64,000 nt of DNA, from positions 1 through 64,000 of the forward strand of contig JAHCMI010000046.1 in NCBI GenBank assembly GCA_019192545.1, written 5' to 3'. The DNA comes from Rivularia sp. MS3. Lineage in GTDB: Bacteria > Cyanobacteriota > Cyanobacteriia > Cyanobacteriales > Nostocaceae. The notes under the pieces are model-generated. The model was given only the letters and a program-made list of their open reading frames with translations, was not told the DNA's origin and did no database searches. The translations under genes and the position numbers were made by a program. Position 1 is the first letter of the stretch. Each line of letters opens with the position of its first letter. Shown piece after piece: positions 9,453 to 18,343 of the stretch.

Positions 9453-10883
9453 TTAAAAATCGGTTTGTAAGCGAGCTTTTCGCATCAAGAAGTTCAATAC
9501 TGTTTCCTCCTTGGAAATAATGGTTAATTTACCTTCTGCTCCCGGAACTAATTCGCAGGTTCGTTGTGCAGTCTTTAAAATTCGCTTTTGGGGTTCAACT
9601 ATGACTGTATAACCGGGTTGGGTGATTTGAGGGGTTACTTCTATTCCGCTATCGGTTGAGTTATTTATAGACATTGTATCGGGGGAAATCGATTTTACTT
9701 TACCTGGTACAGAACCGAAGGTAGATACAGGACAAGCAGAAACCTGCATTTGAGTGGGGAGTCCTACTTTAACTTTATTTATCCTATCTGATGGAATAAC
9801 TGCTTTTATTTCTAATGGTGTATCGCTGGGAATAATTTGAGCAATGGTGTCACCGGAACGCAGTACTTGACCGACGTTACGCAATTTCAACCCGTATAAA
9901 ATTCCGGTTGTTGAAGCACGAATTGTGGTGTTGTCTAATTCTTTTTTTACCTGCTTTAATTCCTTAATATCGCTATTCAACTGGTTTTGAGTTTCGAGTT
10001 TGTTCTGTATGAGTTGTTTGCGGGAGCGGTTAAATTCGGCTTCGGTAGCTGCTTGTCTGGATTGTTCTTGAGCAATTTTAGCTTCAGCAGCTACCACTTC
10101 TGCATCATTAGGATTTAACCCTGCTTCCAGTTTTTTCAATCTAGCTTGAGCAGTTCTCACAGCAGCTTCTTTTTCAGCTAGCTGTAATTTAGAAATCGCT
10201 CCATTACCTACCAATAATCGATAGCTTTTAAGTTCATTTTGAGCTAAATTTAATTGGGCTTGCGCTTCTTCGACTTCAGCAGTACTAACAATTTTCTTAT
10301 CGCGAAAACTGCGCTTTGCTTGAGCTAATTCAGCCTCGGAAGCAGTAATTACCCGCTCTACCTGAAGTAATTCTGCATTTTTCTGCTGTTCGAGGGCTTT
10401 TATTTGAGCGTTAATTTGCTTGATTTGTCCCTCGGCTTTGGTAATACTGCTTTCAAGTTGTTCTGCTTGTGTACCCAAACGAGAATTATCTAAATAGGCT
10501 ATAGCCTGTCCTTTTTTTACCTGTTGATAGTTATTTACCGCAATTCTATTTACTGTTCCTTCCGCTCCAGACTGTACCAGTCGGGCTTCTCCAGTCGGAC
10601 GAATTGTAGCGGTAGTTTTAACAGTAGTGCGATAGGTCACAACAGTTGTGGCAGCCGCACCTAAACCCAGTATCCCGACAATAAACCAACTACCAAAAGT
10701 TATCCACCGACTCAAAGAAGGTAAAAATTCTTGAGCTTCTATCGGAGATAGAGCTTCGGGTTTGACCGAAATAAGACTATTACGTTGTCTTAGATGGGTT
10801 GTTAAGCTTTCTTGAGGAGTTGTGACATCGGTAACCTGCTCTTTTTGAGGATTAACTCGATTGGGGTCGGAATATTGTGGCAT
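9453..10883 (-). CDS. HlyD-family membrane-fusion (adaptor) protein
   Basis: The 476-residue protein has a cytoplasmic N-terminus, one membrane anchor (~60-85, WFIVGILGLGAAATTVV), then a lipoyl/barrel-sandwich half (TVNRIAVNNYQQVKKGQAIAYLD), a long alpha-helical hairpin (~140-310, Gln/Ala/Glu-rich coiled coil), the second lipoyl half (IRASTTGILYGLKLRNVGQVLRSG) and a beta-barrel domain. Such adaptors link an inner-membrane ABC exporter to the outer membrane. It lies 450 bp downstream of the C39 ABC transporter on the same strand, so the two probably form the export system for the double-glycine peptide encoded upstream. The start is ATG 10883. The family call is secure; the cargo is inferred from context. 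Confidence 0.92.
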   Translation of the reverse strand: MPQYSDPNRVNPQKEQVTDVTTPQESLTTHLRQRNSLISVKPEALSPIEAQEFLPSLSRWITFGSWFIVGILGLGAAATTVVTYRTTVKTTATIRPTGEARLVQSGAEGTVNRIAVNNYQQVKKGQAIAYLDNSRLGTQAEQLESSITKAEGQIKQINAQIKALEQQKNAELLQVERVITASEAELAQAKRSFRDKKIVSTAEVEEAQAQLNLAQNELKSYRLLVGNGAISKLQLAEKEAAVRTAQARLKKLEAGLNPNDAEVVAAEAKIAQEQSRQAATEAEFNRSRKQLIQNKLETQNQLNSDIKELKQVKKELDNTTIRASTTGILYGLKLRNVGQVLRSGDTIAQIIPSDTPLEIKAVIPSDRINKVKVGLPTQMQVSACPVSTFGSVPGKVKSISPDTMSINNSTDSGIEVTPQITQPGYTVIVEPQKRILKTAQRTCELVPGAEGKLTIISKEETVLNFLMRKARLQTDF

Positions 10884-10962
10884 GGGCAGGGTTTCTCCTC
10901 AACATCTGTAAAATAAAAATTTTATAAATCAAATTTAATAAAATAAACAGTATTAATTGACA

Positions 10963-11144
10963 CCCCTCTCCTTTTACAAGGATACTGTTGGCGAATAGTA
11001 GGTCAGACCCCTCATCCCAACGAATTAATAGGGATTTTAAGTTATCAGCAGGAGTGCGATCGCACTCCTCAAACCCTCATTTTTTTGGTTATTCAGGGGT
11101 GTCACCCCTGAATAACCAGCAGTATCCTTTTACAAGGAGAGGGG
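10963..11144. repeat. Composite inverted-repeat element, MITE-like
   Basis: Outer arms of about 27 bases at 10963-10990 and 11119-11144 are inverted copies with two mismatches. Inside lie a perfect 18-bp palindrome with a HIP1 core (GGAGTGCGATCGCACTCC, 11051-11068) and a near-perfect hairpin (15-base arms GGTTATTCAGGGGTG and complement, 11087-11117). No coding capacity is credible. It fills the gap between the HlyD and ABC genes and looks like a non-autonomous palindromic repeat. Confidence 0.6.
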
Positions 11145-11333
11145 AAGGGGTGAGGTTGATCTGTATTCCAATAAGCCTGAAAACCGCTATATATAATCTT
11201 TGGTTGAGTTCAATACACTCTAACCCCACCCCGTCCGACCGACCCCCCTCTCTTTATTAAGGAGAAGGGAAGGTTATTAAATATATTTTGATTAATCTCG
11301 TATTATTAATTAGTATCACAAAATCACTCTCTA

Positions 11334-13541
11334 TCACTCCCGATTGCTATCAGTTAAAGAAAATCTAGATTGTTCATCTGAATCTGTTAATAATACTCCC
11401 CGTAAAAAGTGAAGATGCTCCCCATTAATCGCGAGTAAAGATTGAGGTGAACCTTCAATATCAAGCTTTCCTTCATCGAGTATCACTACCCAATCAGCAA
11501 TTTGAATCACGCTAGGACGATGACTAATCAAAATTGTAGTTTGTCCCTGACGATGATTTAATAACCTTTTGAGTACTTTGGCTTCACTCAAGGGGTCTAA
11601 ACCAGAGGTAGACTCATCTAAAATCAAAATTGGCGGACGCATAATAATTGACCTAGCAATTGCAAGTCTTTGACGCTGACCACCGGAAAGATTTGAACCA
11701 AATTCTCCTAAAACTGTTTGATAACTGTCGGGTAAACGACTAATGAATGTATCGGCTTCGGCTATTTGACAGGCTTCGACTATTTCTTCAAAGGTAGCAT
11801 CGGGTACGCACAATCTAAAGTTTTCTAAAATAGAACGGCTCCAGAAGTGGGCATCCTGGGGAATCAACACTACTTGTTGCCGCAGACATTCCGTAGATAA
11901 ATCTCGCATGTTGTAGGCACCAATTCTGACATCACCAGACTGATAGGGATGCAGTCCAGCGATAATTTTAGCTAAGGAACTTTTACCACAACCGGAAGTA
12001 CCAACCAAAGCTGTTACCTTACCCCCCGGAATAGTCAGAGAAAAATTTTGTAATAAATCGGTACGGCCGGGATAGTAAAAATTAACTCGATTAAAGCTAA
12101 TTTCGGCATTAGCGGGAATTTCAGCAAAGGGTTTGAGCCAGTCTTCCACGCTTTCTTCTTTAGCATCTAGTACTTCGGTAAATCGCTGTACAGAAGCTTT
12201 GACTTTAGCAAATTTATCAGCAAACCTAACCAAAAAACCAATAAACCCGACAAATTTGGCATTCATACCGTTAAAAGCCAGCAGTTGACCGATACTAAGT
12301 TCTTGATTAATTACCAAAGAACTGCCAAACCATAACAAACAAATGCTACCAATACCCGAAACCAAACCCGAAAACTGATTATTTAAAATCCCTACCTGAG
12401 ATGTCTTGAAATCTTCCGTTGCTAAATTACCAAACCGACTTTGCAGTTCGTTCCAAAGCTGGGGTTGAGCAGCAGTAGTTTTAACCGTCATTGCACCTTT
12501 AAAAGTCTCTACCAAAATTCCCTGGTTTTCTGCATCTAGAGTCAACACTCGTCGTACCTGACGCTGCAAAATTGGTAAAAATATCATTGTTGAACCAGTC
12601 ATCGCAACTGCTACCGCAATCGATAGTAAAGTCAGCTTTTGACTGTAAAACAACATGAAACCAAAGGACACCAATGCAGTAAAAAACAAACTGGGCAATC
12701 GTACCGCGACATCAGAAATCAATCCGTTGATGCGAGAGATATCTTCAAGACGACTAATCACCTCACCACTGCGACGAGATTCATAGTACATCAAAGGTAG
12801 CTGTAACAACTTGCGTCCAAATTCTAGGGTCAGCCCTAGCTCCAATCGTTGAGCTAAATGAGCAATTAAGTTATACTCTACCAGACTAAGTATTCTCTTG
12901 ATGATAATCAGTACGATAACTGCCGTCACAACCGTACCCAGCAAATTCGTATCGCGACGAATTAATACATCATCAGTTAAAAACTGAATCAAAAATGGGT
13001 CTACCAGAGATAATAAACCAATAAGTTGCGCGTAAGTAAACGCTTGTAATAGAGTACCGCGATAGGGCCAAACCCGTCGCAGAAATCTGGCAAATCCATC
13101 AGTTTTATCGTTTGGCTGACGGTAAAATGCTTCGTCGGGTACCAGCAGCAACATCACTCCGTTATTCCAACCCTGACGCAGTTCATCAGTAGTAAGATAG
13201 CGAATACCCGTTGCTGGATCGGCAATTACAAAACGACTTCGCTGTTTACCATACAGTACCACCCAGTGACGACCTTTCCAATGAACAATTGCTGGTAAAG
13301 GTATCCTGTCAACGTCAAACTTCTCCAAAATATCAGCGTTAACTCTACCCGAGCGAGCATAGAACCCCAATCCTTCAGCACCGCGTCGTAATCCTAATAA
13401 AGAAGTACCCAATTGTCCCGTTCCTACAGCTTCCCGCACGTGGGAAAGCGATAATGTTCGCCCATACTGTTTAGCGATCGTAGCGATACAGGCAGCACCG
13501 CAGTCTTCCTCACTATGTTGACGAATAAAGGAATATTTCAT
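11334..13541 (-). CDS. Peptidase-containing ABC transporter (C39 bacteriocin exporter type)
   Basis: The protein combines an N-terminal C39 cysteine-protease domain (QHSEEDCGAACIATIAKQYG with the catalytic Cys; HWKGRHWVVLYG with the His; IADPATG with the Asp), a six-helix exporter membrane domain (~165-450) and an ABC ATPase (Walker A LVGTSGCGKSS, signature LSGGQRQRLAIARS, Walker B ILILDESTSGLD). Proteins of this type cut a leader after a double glycine and export the peptide. I place the start at ATG 13541 (MKYSFIRQHSEEDCG) because C39 domains normally begin there; an in-frame upstream ATG at 13586 would add 15 unusual residues. The gene follows the double-Gly precursor gene on the same strand, with two hairpins in between. 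Confidence 0.93.
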   Translation of the reverse strand: MKYSFIRQHSEEDCGAACIATIAKQYGRTLSLSHVREAVGTGQLGTSLLGLRRGAEGLGFYARSGRVNADILEKFDVDRIPLPAIVHWKGRHWVVLYGKQRSRFVIADPATGIRYLTTDELRQGWNNGVMLLLVPDEAFYRQPNDKTDGFARFLRRVWPYRGTLLQAFTYAQLIGLLSLVDPFLIQFLTDDVLIRRDTNLLGTVVTAVIVLIIIKRILSLVEYNLIAHLAQRLELGLTLEFGRKLLQLPLMYYESRRSGEVISRLEDISRINGLISDVAVRLPSLFFTALVSFGFMLFYSQKLTLLSIAVAVAMTGSTMIFLPILQRQVRRVLTLDAENQGILVETFKGAMTVKTTAAQPQLWNELQSRFGNLATEDFKTSQVGILNNQFSGLVSGIGSICLLWFGSSLVINQELSIGQLLAFNGMNAKFVGFIGFLVRFADKFAKVKASVQRFTEVLDAKEESVEDWLKPFAEIPANAEISFNRVNFYYPGRTDLLQNFSLTIPGGKVTALVGTSGCGKSSLAKIIAGLHPYQSGDVRIGAYNMRDLSTECLRQQVVLIPQDAHFWSRSILENFRLCVPDATFEEIVEACQIAEADTFISRLPDSYQTVLGEFGSNLSGGQRQRLAIARSIIMRPPILILDESTSGLDPLSEAKVLKRLLNHRQGQTTILISHRPSVIQIADWVVILDEGKLDIEGSPQSLLAINGEHLHFLRGVLLTDSDEQSRFSLTDSNRE

Positions 13542-13585
13542 AAATAGGGGAACAATGGACTTTCTTATATTAAGATTAAGAAACA

Positions 13586-13617
13586 CTTCTGAGATTGTTG
13601 CCGAACAGTCTCAGAAG
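13586..13617 (-). terminator. Hairpin between precursor and transporter genes, possible attenuator
   Basis: The nine-base perfect arms CTTCTGAGA / TCTCAGAAG extend inward with a T-G wobble and four more pairs around a GCCG loop. On the minus strand the stem is followed by TGTTTCTTAATC. It could let part of transcription stop after the precursor gene so that more peptide than transporter is made. Confidence 0.5.
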
Positions 13618-13645
13618 CAGATAGTAAAAATAGTTTCAAACAGGG

Positions 13646-13688
13646 TCTTAGATACTTTTCAATTTAGCCCAAATAAAAGTATCTAAGA
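13646..13688. terminator. Strong stem-loop just after the precursor stop codon
   Basis: Perfect 14-base arms (TCTTAGATACTTTT / AAAAGTATCTAAGA) enclose a 15-base loop, starting about six bases beyond the precursor stop on the minus strand. The T-run lies on the plus-strand side, so on the minus strand it is more likely an mRNA 3'-end stabiliser or weak terminator than a classic one. Confidence 0.55.
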
Positions 13689-13693
13689 TTTTT

Positions 13694-13930
13694 TTAATCA
13701 CCTTCATCATCGTCATAGCCGCCATAGCCTTTGTAGCCATGACCTTTTTTGCCACGACCTTTTTTACCTTTACCACGACCACCATCATCATCATCGTCAT
13801 CGTCACCATAGCCGCCATAGCCACAGTAACCGCCACCACCGGTAAGGTTAGACTCTTCGTCAGCAGATAGCTCGGCTAGAAATGCTTGAGCATCATCTAT
13901 CAAGCGGTTGCTTTTTTTGTTTTCAGACAT
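13694..13930 (-). CDS. Double-glycine RiPP/bacteriocin-type precursor peptide with Asp/Gly/Lys-rich core
   Basis: The 78-residue peptide begins at ATG 13930 behind a good ribosome site (AGGAGATAAAACA-ATG). Residues 1-32 form an acidic leader ending in the double-glycine site SNLTGG, with the hydrophobic spacing (FLAEL...L..GG) seen in C39-processed leaders. The core (33-78) begins GGYCGYGGYG, continues with seven consecutive Asp (43-49), a basic Gly/Lys/Arg block (GKGKKGRGKKGHG) and a GYKGYGGYDDDEGD tail. There is a single Cys (C36), so no disulfide within one chain. Its position directly upstream of the C39 exporter and HlyD supports secretion. Carboxylates next to Lys and Tyr would suit ATP-grasp cross-linking or Asp hydroxylation, but modification is inferred. 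It is not homologous to any peptide I can name. Confidence 0.78.
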   Translation of the reverse strand: MSENKKSNRLIDDAQAFLAELSADEESNLTGGGGYCGYGGYGDDDDDDDGGRGKGKKGRGKKGHGYKGYGGYDDDEGD

Positions 13931-14743
13931 TGTTTTATCTCCTAAAATCGTTAGTCAAATCGAAAAAGCTCGAAGAACAATCACCGCTATCTAACTAGTA
14001 TTGATATTCAATGACTGTACTGTAAATCAAATCAGTCGAGATGAGATTTACTCGTTTATCTTCGGATTTTCTGAGATACTTTCGAGAGAAGAAATGTCAT
14101 AATTAATTCTCTCAGCTATTAACATATCACGCTTTATTAGTTATGTAGCAGTGATTACTAATAAATAAATTATTTTTGTACCTTAAGGCGTATACCCAGT
14201 AATTGCATAAATCTTATACATTTTCGCTCTATGTGATAAAAATACTACTTTTATTATTTTCACAAAGTAAAAAAATATTTATCCTTAGAGTATGAATATT
14301 TAGTGGATAATTTCGATTGTTTGCAAGCTATAGATTGCACATCATACTGATACGATGTTTAAAATTGTTGTAGTCGATAAATGCTCAAAATATCTACCTA
14401 ATCAATGAGTGTCGAGATATACGTTTAATTTATGTAAACCCAATCAAAATAACATTATTACAGGCTAAATCAAGAAAGCTAATACAAATGTTTGTAATAG
14501 TTGTTTTTAATTACCTATTGAATAAATTGAGTTGCTAATGTCAATACGTCTAAATGTAGAAAATCTTTGTTGCAAAATGATAGTTTTTTGCAGTGATATC
14601 ATGTTGAGTTAAACAGTTACAGCATATTTTATCTTTGTGATTATTAAACGGGCATGATGCCCGTACCACAAGAAAAGAATCTATAACTCTTGAATTTTTG
14701 TTTATACAATTTAGCCGCGCATCAGCTTATCTTGCACCTCGAC
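13931..14743. other. AT-rich gap upstream of the precursor gene
   Basis: No credible gene is seen in these ~810 bases. Apart from the ribosome site of the precursor gene (13937-13945) the only structure noticed is a short hairpin, ACGGGCAT-G-ATGCCCGT, at 14649-14665. The region nearest 13931 must hold the precursor promoter, but no -35/-10 pair stands out. Confidence 0.5.
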
Positions 14744-14760
14744 AAGAAACCGGGTTTCTT
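14744..14760 (-). terminator. Hairpin downstream of the TpsA gene
   Basis: The perfect stem AAGAAACC-G-GGTTTCTT lies 34 bases past the TpsA stop on the minus strand, with outer flanks CTTGCACCT / AGGGTGCGAG that can also pair. It probably serves as a terminator. The same AAGAAACCGGGTT phrase recurs near 18117, so it is also a dispersed sequence. Confidence 0.5.
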
Positions 14761-14793
14761 TATGCTTGTTGAGTTTAGGGTGCGAGATGTGTG

Positions 14794-17700
14794 TTAATGC
14801 TTTTGACAGGCTAAAGTTGTAGTAAAATTATTTTTGCGATTGATAGTATTATTCTGGGGTTGAATTTTCCGAGCAGATACTTGAGCGGGTTTGAGAGGAA
14901 TCAAATTTTCATTAATAAACGGTTTCGCAATAGATAAACTATTAGGGCTATAGGGAATACCACCAGTTCCAATATCGTAAAATTTAATCTTCGCACCTTC
15001 CCTACTAGCTTGGCAATTTTGGCTGACTTCTGCATTAACTGTTTCTTGTGGTAATTGAGTTAAGCCGCGAGTAGGATCGGTTTCAAGAGTCTCGATATTC
15101 ACGCTACCGTCTATTCCGAATTCGGAACTAGCGGTAATATCATTAAATATTGTCAGTTGATTGCGGAATTGAATTCCAAACAAGGCTTGAGTACTAATAT
15201 TGATATTGCCACCATTACCGGTAAAAGCATTGGCTGTAATGTCGTTACCTCGATTATTTTCAGGAAAAGCAACTATAAACGGACTATTAATCGTGATATT
15301 GCCGCCATTTCCACCAAATTGCTCGTTCCCTGCGGTGGTGGATATCTGACTATCGCGGCGCATGGTAATAATATCGTCTGCTGTAACATCGATATTACCT
15401 CCTGTATTGCTGCGAGTTGTAGCGTCTATTAAACCATTATCAAGATTTAAATTATCGGTAATTAATTGAATATTGCCACCGATTCCTCTACCTTGATTAT
15501 TAACAGCAATACTAGCTTTATCTTCAACAATTAAATCTGGTGTGGCAATATTAATATCTCCAGCATTTCCCTCAACAGATATGCTATTACTTCCAGTTGT
15601 AATAGTACTGGGAATTGAATCGCTAAATTCTGATGCACCTATTACTTGAACTAAATCAGATGCATTAATATTAATAGTTCCTCCGTTACCACCTCCATTG
15701 ACTGAAGCAGATACTCTAGCTCCATCAGCAACTTTTAATTGAGGAGTATTGATTGTAATATTACCACCATCTGCACGTCCTGCATCAGTTTTTATAGAAC
15801 TAATATCAATACCGTTGCGTATAGTTCCAATTACTTCCACCGATTCTTTGGCATTAATTTCTAAATTTCCACCTTTTCCAACGAAAGCAGAACTAGATAA
15901 AATTCCTCCATCTTTAACAGTTAAATTACCAGTATTAATTACTAAATTTCCAGCATTTCCAATTCCAGTAGTATCAATTGACAATTGAGAATTAAGAAAA
16001 TTAGCAAAACCAGTAACTTCTACAGATTCTGCTGCATTTATAGTTAAACTAGCTGCTGGTTTATCGCCTCTAACATTAGCTGTAACTTGAGAACCATTTT
16101 GTAAACTGAATTTCTTTGTATCTATTAAAATATTACCTCCAGCACCGCTAAAACCCGAAGCCGAGATATTACTATTGTTATTAAGAGTTACAAATTCATT
16201 AGTCTTTATTTTAATATTTCCCGCACTTCCTGCTGTATTTTGTGTTTCAGATTGTCTACGTTTTGAACCTCCAATGGTAGAATTATCTGTCATTGCAAGG
16301 GATTGAGCATCTATAAAAACATTACCTCCCTTACTTTCTCCTAATAGTGCAGAAGTAAAAATTTTACTATTTTTTAAAGAAACAGAATCATTAACTTTAA
16401 TATTAACGTCACCAGAATTTTCTAAATCACTTCCTGCATTGATGCTGCTTGATTCTAAGGATACTGTATCGGCTATAAAATTTACTTCTCCAGAATTTCC
16501 TCTTCTATTATTACTAATAGCAATTTGAGCATTGTTCATCTGCAAATCGCTAGTTTTAATATTAATATTTCCTCCATTGTTAATAGCCAGCGAGTTATTT
16601 TCCGCAAACTCAACCCGTGCTAAAATCGTACCATCATTCAAAACAACAGAATTTTTCGCATTAATATTAACGTTACCAGCACTACCATCTCCCAAGTTTT
16701 CAGCTAACAGCAGATTGCCATCCTCAATATTGAAAGAACCATTACTAACAGTAATATTAATATCACCTGCATCACCAACTACTCCATTCCTAACTTCAGT
16801 AGTAGCAAGAGAAACAAATCCACTTCTTATTCCGGTAAATTTAACTTCATCTTGAGCCGTAATATTAATATTTCCAGAATTACCTTGTCCCAAACTACGA
16901 GATTGTAAATTGCTTCCATCTATAATTTCAACTAAACCTGCCGCGATATTAATATTACCTCCATTCCCAACACCATCGGCATTGACACGAGTATAAATAT
17001 CGGAAAAATTGACTCGAACTACATCATTAACGTTTATATTTACATCACCAGCATTTGCAAATCCTTCTGTACTGGTATTTAGTAAAGACAATTCGCTGAT
17101 TGATAAAGAATTAGCGGTGATATTAATATTTCCACCTGTAGGTGTAGTATCTTCTTGAATCAAATTAAAACTGCGATTATCAATATTGCTATTTGTTAAA
17201 GAAATATTTCCACCACTATCAAGGGTAATATTTCCTGCCACTTTTCCCTGAGAAACTATCGAAGTTTCGGGATTTAAAATAATATCTCCACCTGCAAGCA
17301 AAGTTATATCACCACCTTTACTCAAATTGAAAGGTGAAGAAGCATCTACTTTACCTTTTATATTTATCGTATCCGCAGCTTGTAATGTTAAATCTCCCCT
17401 AGCTTGCAGTTGATTTTGTAAGTCAAGATTACTAGCAGCTAATTTCAAATCTCGTCCAGTTTGTAATTGAGCATTACTAACAATTGTTCCTGGTATCCCT
17501 TCAAATTCTAAACCTACGGGAACTGAAACATTATTTACTAACAGCGGTGGTGCTTGTGGATTTCTAGCACTAAATTTTGTGTTGTCGGGAAACGTCAAGC
17601 TACTAGCCGTAGTAGCAATAAATGAACCCCGAATATCCAAACTAGCATTATTGCCAAATATAATTCCGTTAGGATTGAAAAAATAAAGATTAGCATTACC

Positions 17701-18027
17701 CAAAACACCTAATGTACCTAATATTTGAGAAGGATTACTTCCGGTAACGCGAGTAAAAATATTTTGAATTGCTGCTGGGTTGGAGAAATAAGCAGTATTC
17801 CCTTCACCAATATTGAATTCCACAAAACTGTGAAATAAATTAGCTCCCCTGGTAACGCCACCACCTATAAGTTGCAGTTGAGGAGTTATGGTTTCGACGA
17901 CAGAATTATCATTACCAAGGGTATTATCAGGAATAATTTGAGCCGATACTTTATTTTCGGTTGCTGTGAAGGTGAAGATTGTGGTTAAAGGTAAATATAA
18001 AAACCAAAATTTTAAATTGGGTTGCAT
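14794..18027 (-). CDS. TpsA-type filamentous haemagglutinin-like exoprotein (two-partner secretion)
   Basis: The 1077-residue protein opens with a signal peptide (residues 1-30, cleavage near KVSAQ) followed by a two-partner-secretion domain. Diagnostic strings are FHSFVEFNIGEG, YFSNP, IFTRVTG and the NPNGIIFGNNASLDIRGSF motif. From ~200 to ~1000 it is a regular beta-helix of ~20-residue turns, rich in Asn/Gly (GGNINI, AGNVNI, GDINIT). Such proteins are pushed across the outer membrane by a TpsB pore and remain on the surface or are released. The C-terminus is Lys/Asn-rich with one Cys near the end. No intact TpsB lies in this window; only a short TpsB-like scrap occurs at 31797-31940. The start is ATG 18027. 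Likely role: adhesin or surface layer, not provable from sequence. Confidence 0.9.
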   Translation of the reverse strand: MQPNLKFWFLYLPLTTIFTFTATENKVSAQIIPDNTLGNDNSVVETITPQLQLIGGGVTRGANLFHSFVEFNIGEGNTAYFSNPAAIQNIFTRVTGSNPSQILGTLGVLGNANLYFFNPNGIIFGNNASLDIRGSFIATTASSLTFPDNTKFSARNPQAPPLLVNNVSVPVGLEFEGIPGTIVSNAQLQTGRDLKLAASNLDLQNQLQARGDLTLQAADTINIKGKVDASSPFNLSKGGDITLLAGGDIILNPETSIVSQGKVAGNITLDSGGNISLTNSNIDNRSFNLIQEDTTPTGGNINITANSLSISELSLLNTSTEGFANAGDVNINVNDVVRVNFSDIYTRVNADGVGNGGNINIAAGLVEIIDGSNLQSRSLGQGNSGNINITAQDEVKFTGIRSGFVSLATTEVRNGVVGDAGDINITVSNGSFNIEDGNLLLAENLGDGSAGNVNINAKNSVVLNDGTILARVEFAENNSLAINNGGNINIKTSDLQMNNAQIAISNNRRGNSGEVNFIADTVSLESSSINAGSDLENSGDVNIKVNDSVSLKNSKIFTSALLGESKGGNVFIDAQSLAMTDNSTIGGSKRRQSETQNTAGSAGNIKIKTNEFVTLNNNSNISASGFSGAGGNILIDTKKFSLQNGSQVTANVRGDKPAASLTINAAESVEVTGFANFLNSQLSIDTTGIGNAGNLVINTGNLTVKDGGILSSSAFVGKGGNLEINAKESVEVIGTIRNGIDISSIKTDAGRADGGNITINTPQLKVADGARVSASVNGGGNGGTININASDLVQVIGASEFSDSIPSTITTGSNSISVEGNAGDINIATPDLIVEDKASIAVNNQGRGIGGNIQLITDNLNLDNGLIDATTRSNTGGNIDVTADDIITMRRDSQISTTAGNEQFGGNGGNITINSPFIVAFPENNRGNDITANAFTGNGGNINISTQALFGIQFRNQLTIFNDITASSEFGIDGSVNIETLETDPTRGLTQLPQETVNAEVSQNCQASREGAKIKFYDIGTGGIPYSPNSLSIAKPFINENLIPLKPAQVSARKIQPQNNTINRKNNFTTTLACQKH

Positions 18028-18343
18028 TTTTAATATAGATAACTTATCGCATTAAATTTCTTAGACCATTTTTATTAAGCCCAAATTAACCCGATTTTTA
18101 GTTTTTTCAGCGTTAAGAAACCGGGTTGATAAAATTGGTGCAAGACGTAACAATTACCAGATATTTTTAACTGTTGCTTCTACTTGTATAATTTACGAAA
18201 AATATCTTATCAGTATTTCTAACGATATTCTTTTAATTTATATTAATTTTAGAAATGTTTCGATGATAAAAGTGTAGCAAATAGCTGTGTACTTGCCTCT
18301 TATCGGAAGCGCTTAAGCGCAACTACGAACCATTAACAAGTAA

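Noticed and set aside
10988-11260. 90-residue plus-strand frame
   Set aside because: It runs through nested palindromes and dispersed repeats, has no ribosome site and no protein-like composition.
13648-13839. Met/Val/Lys-rich frame overlapping the double-Gly precursor
   Set aside because: It is a shifted frame of the low-complexity Gly/Asp/Lys codons and lacks a leader or ribosome site.
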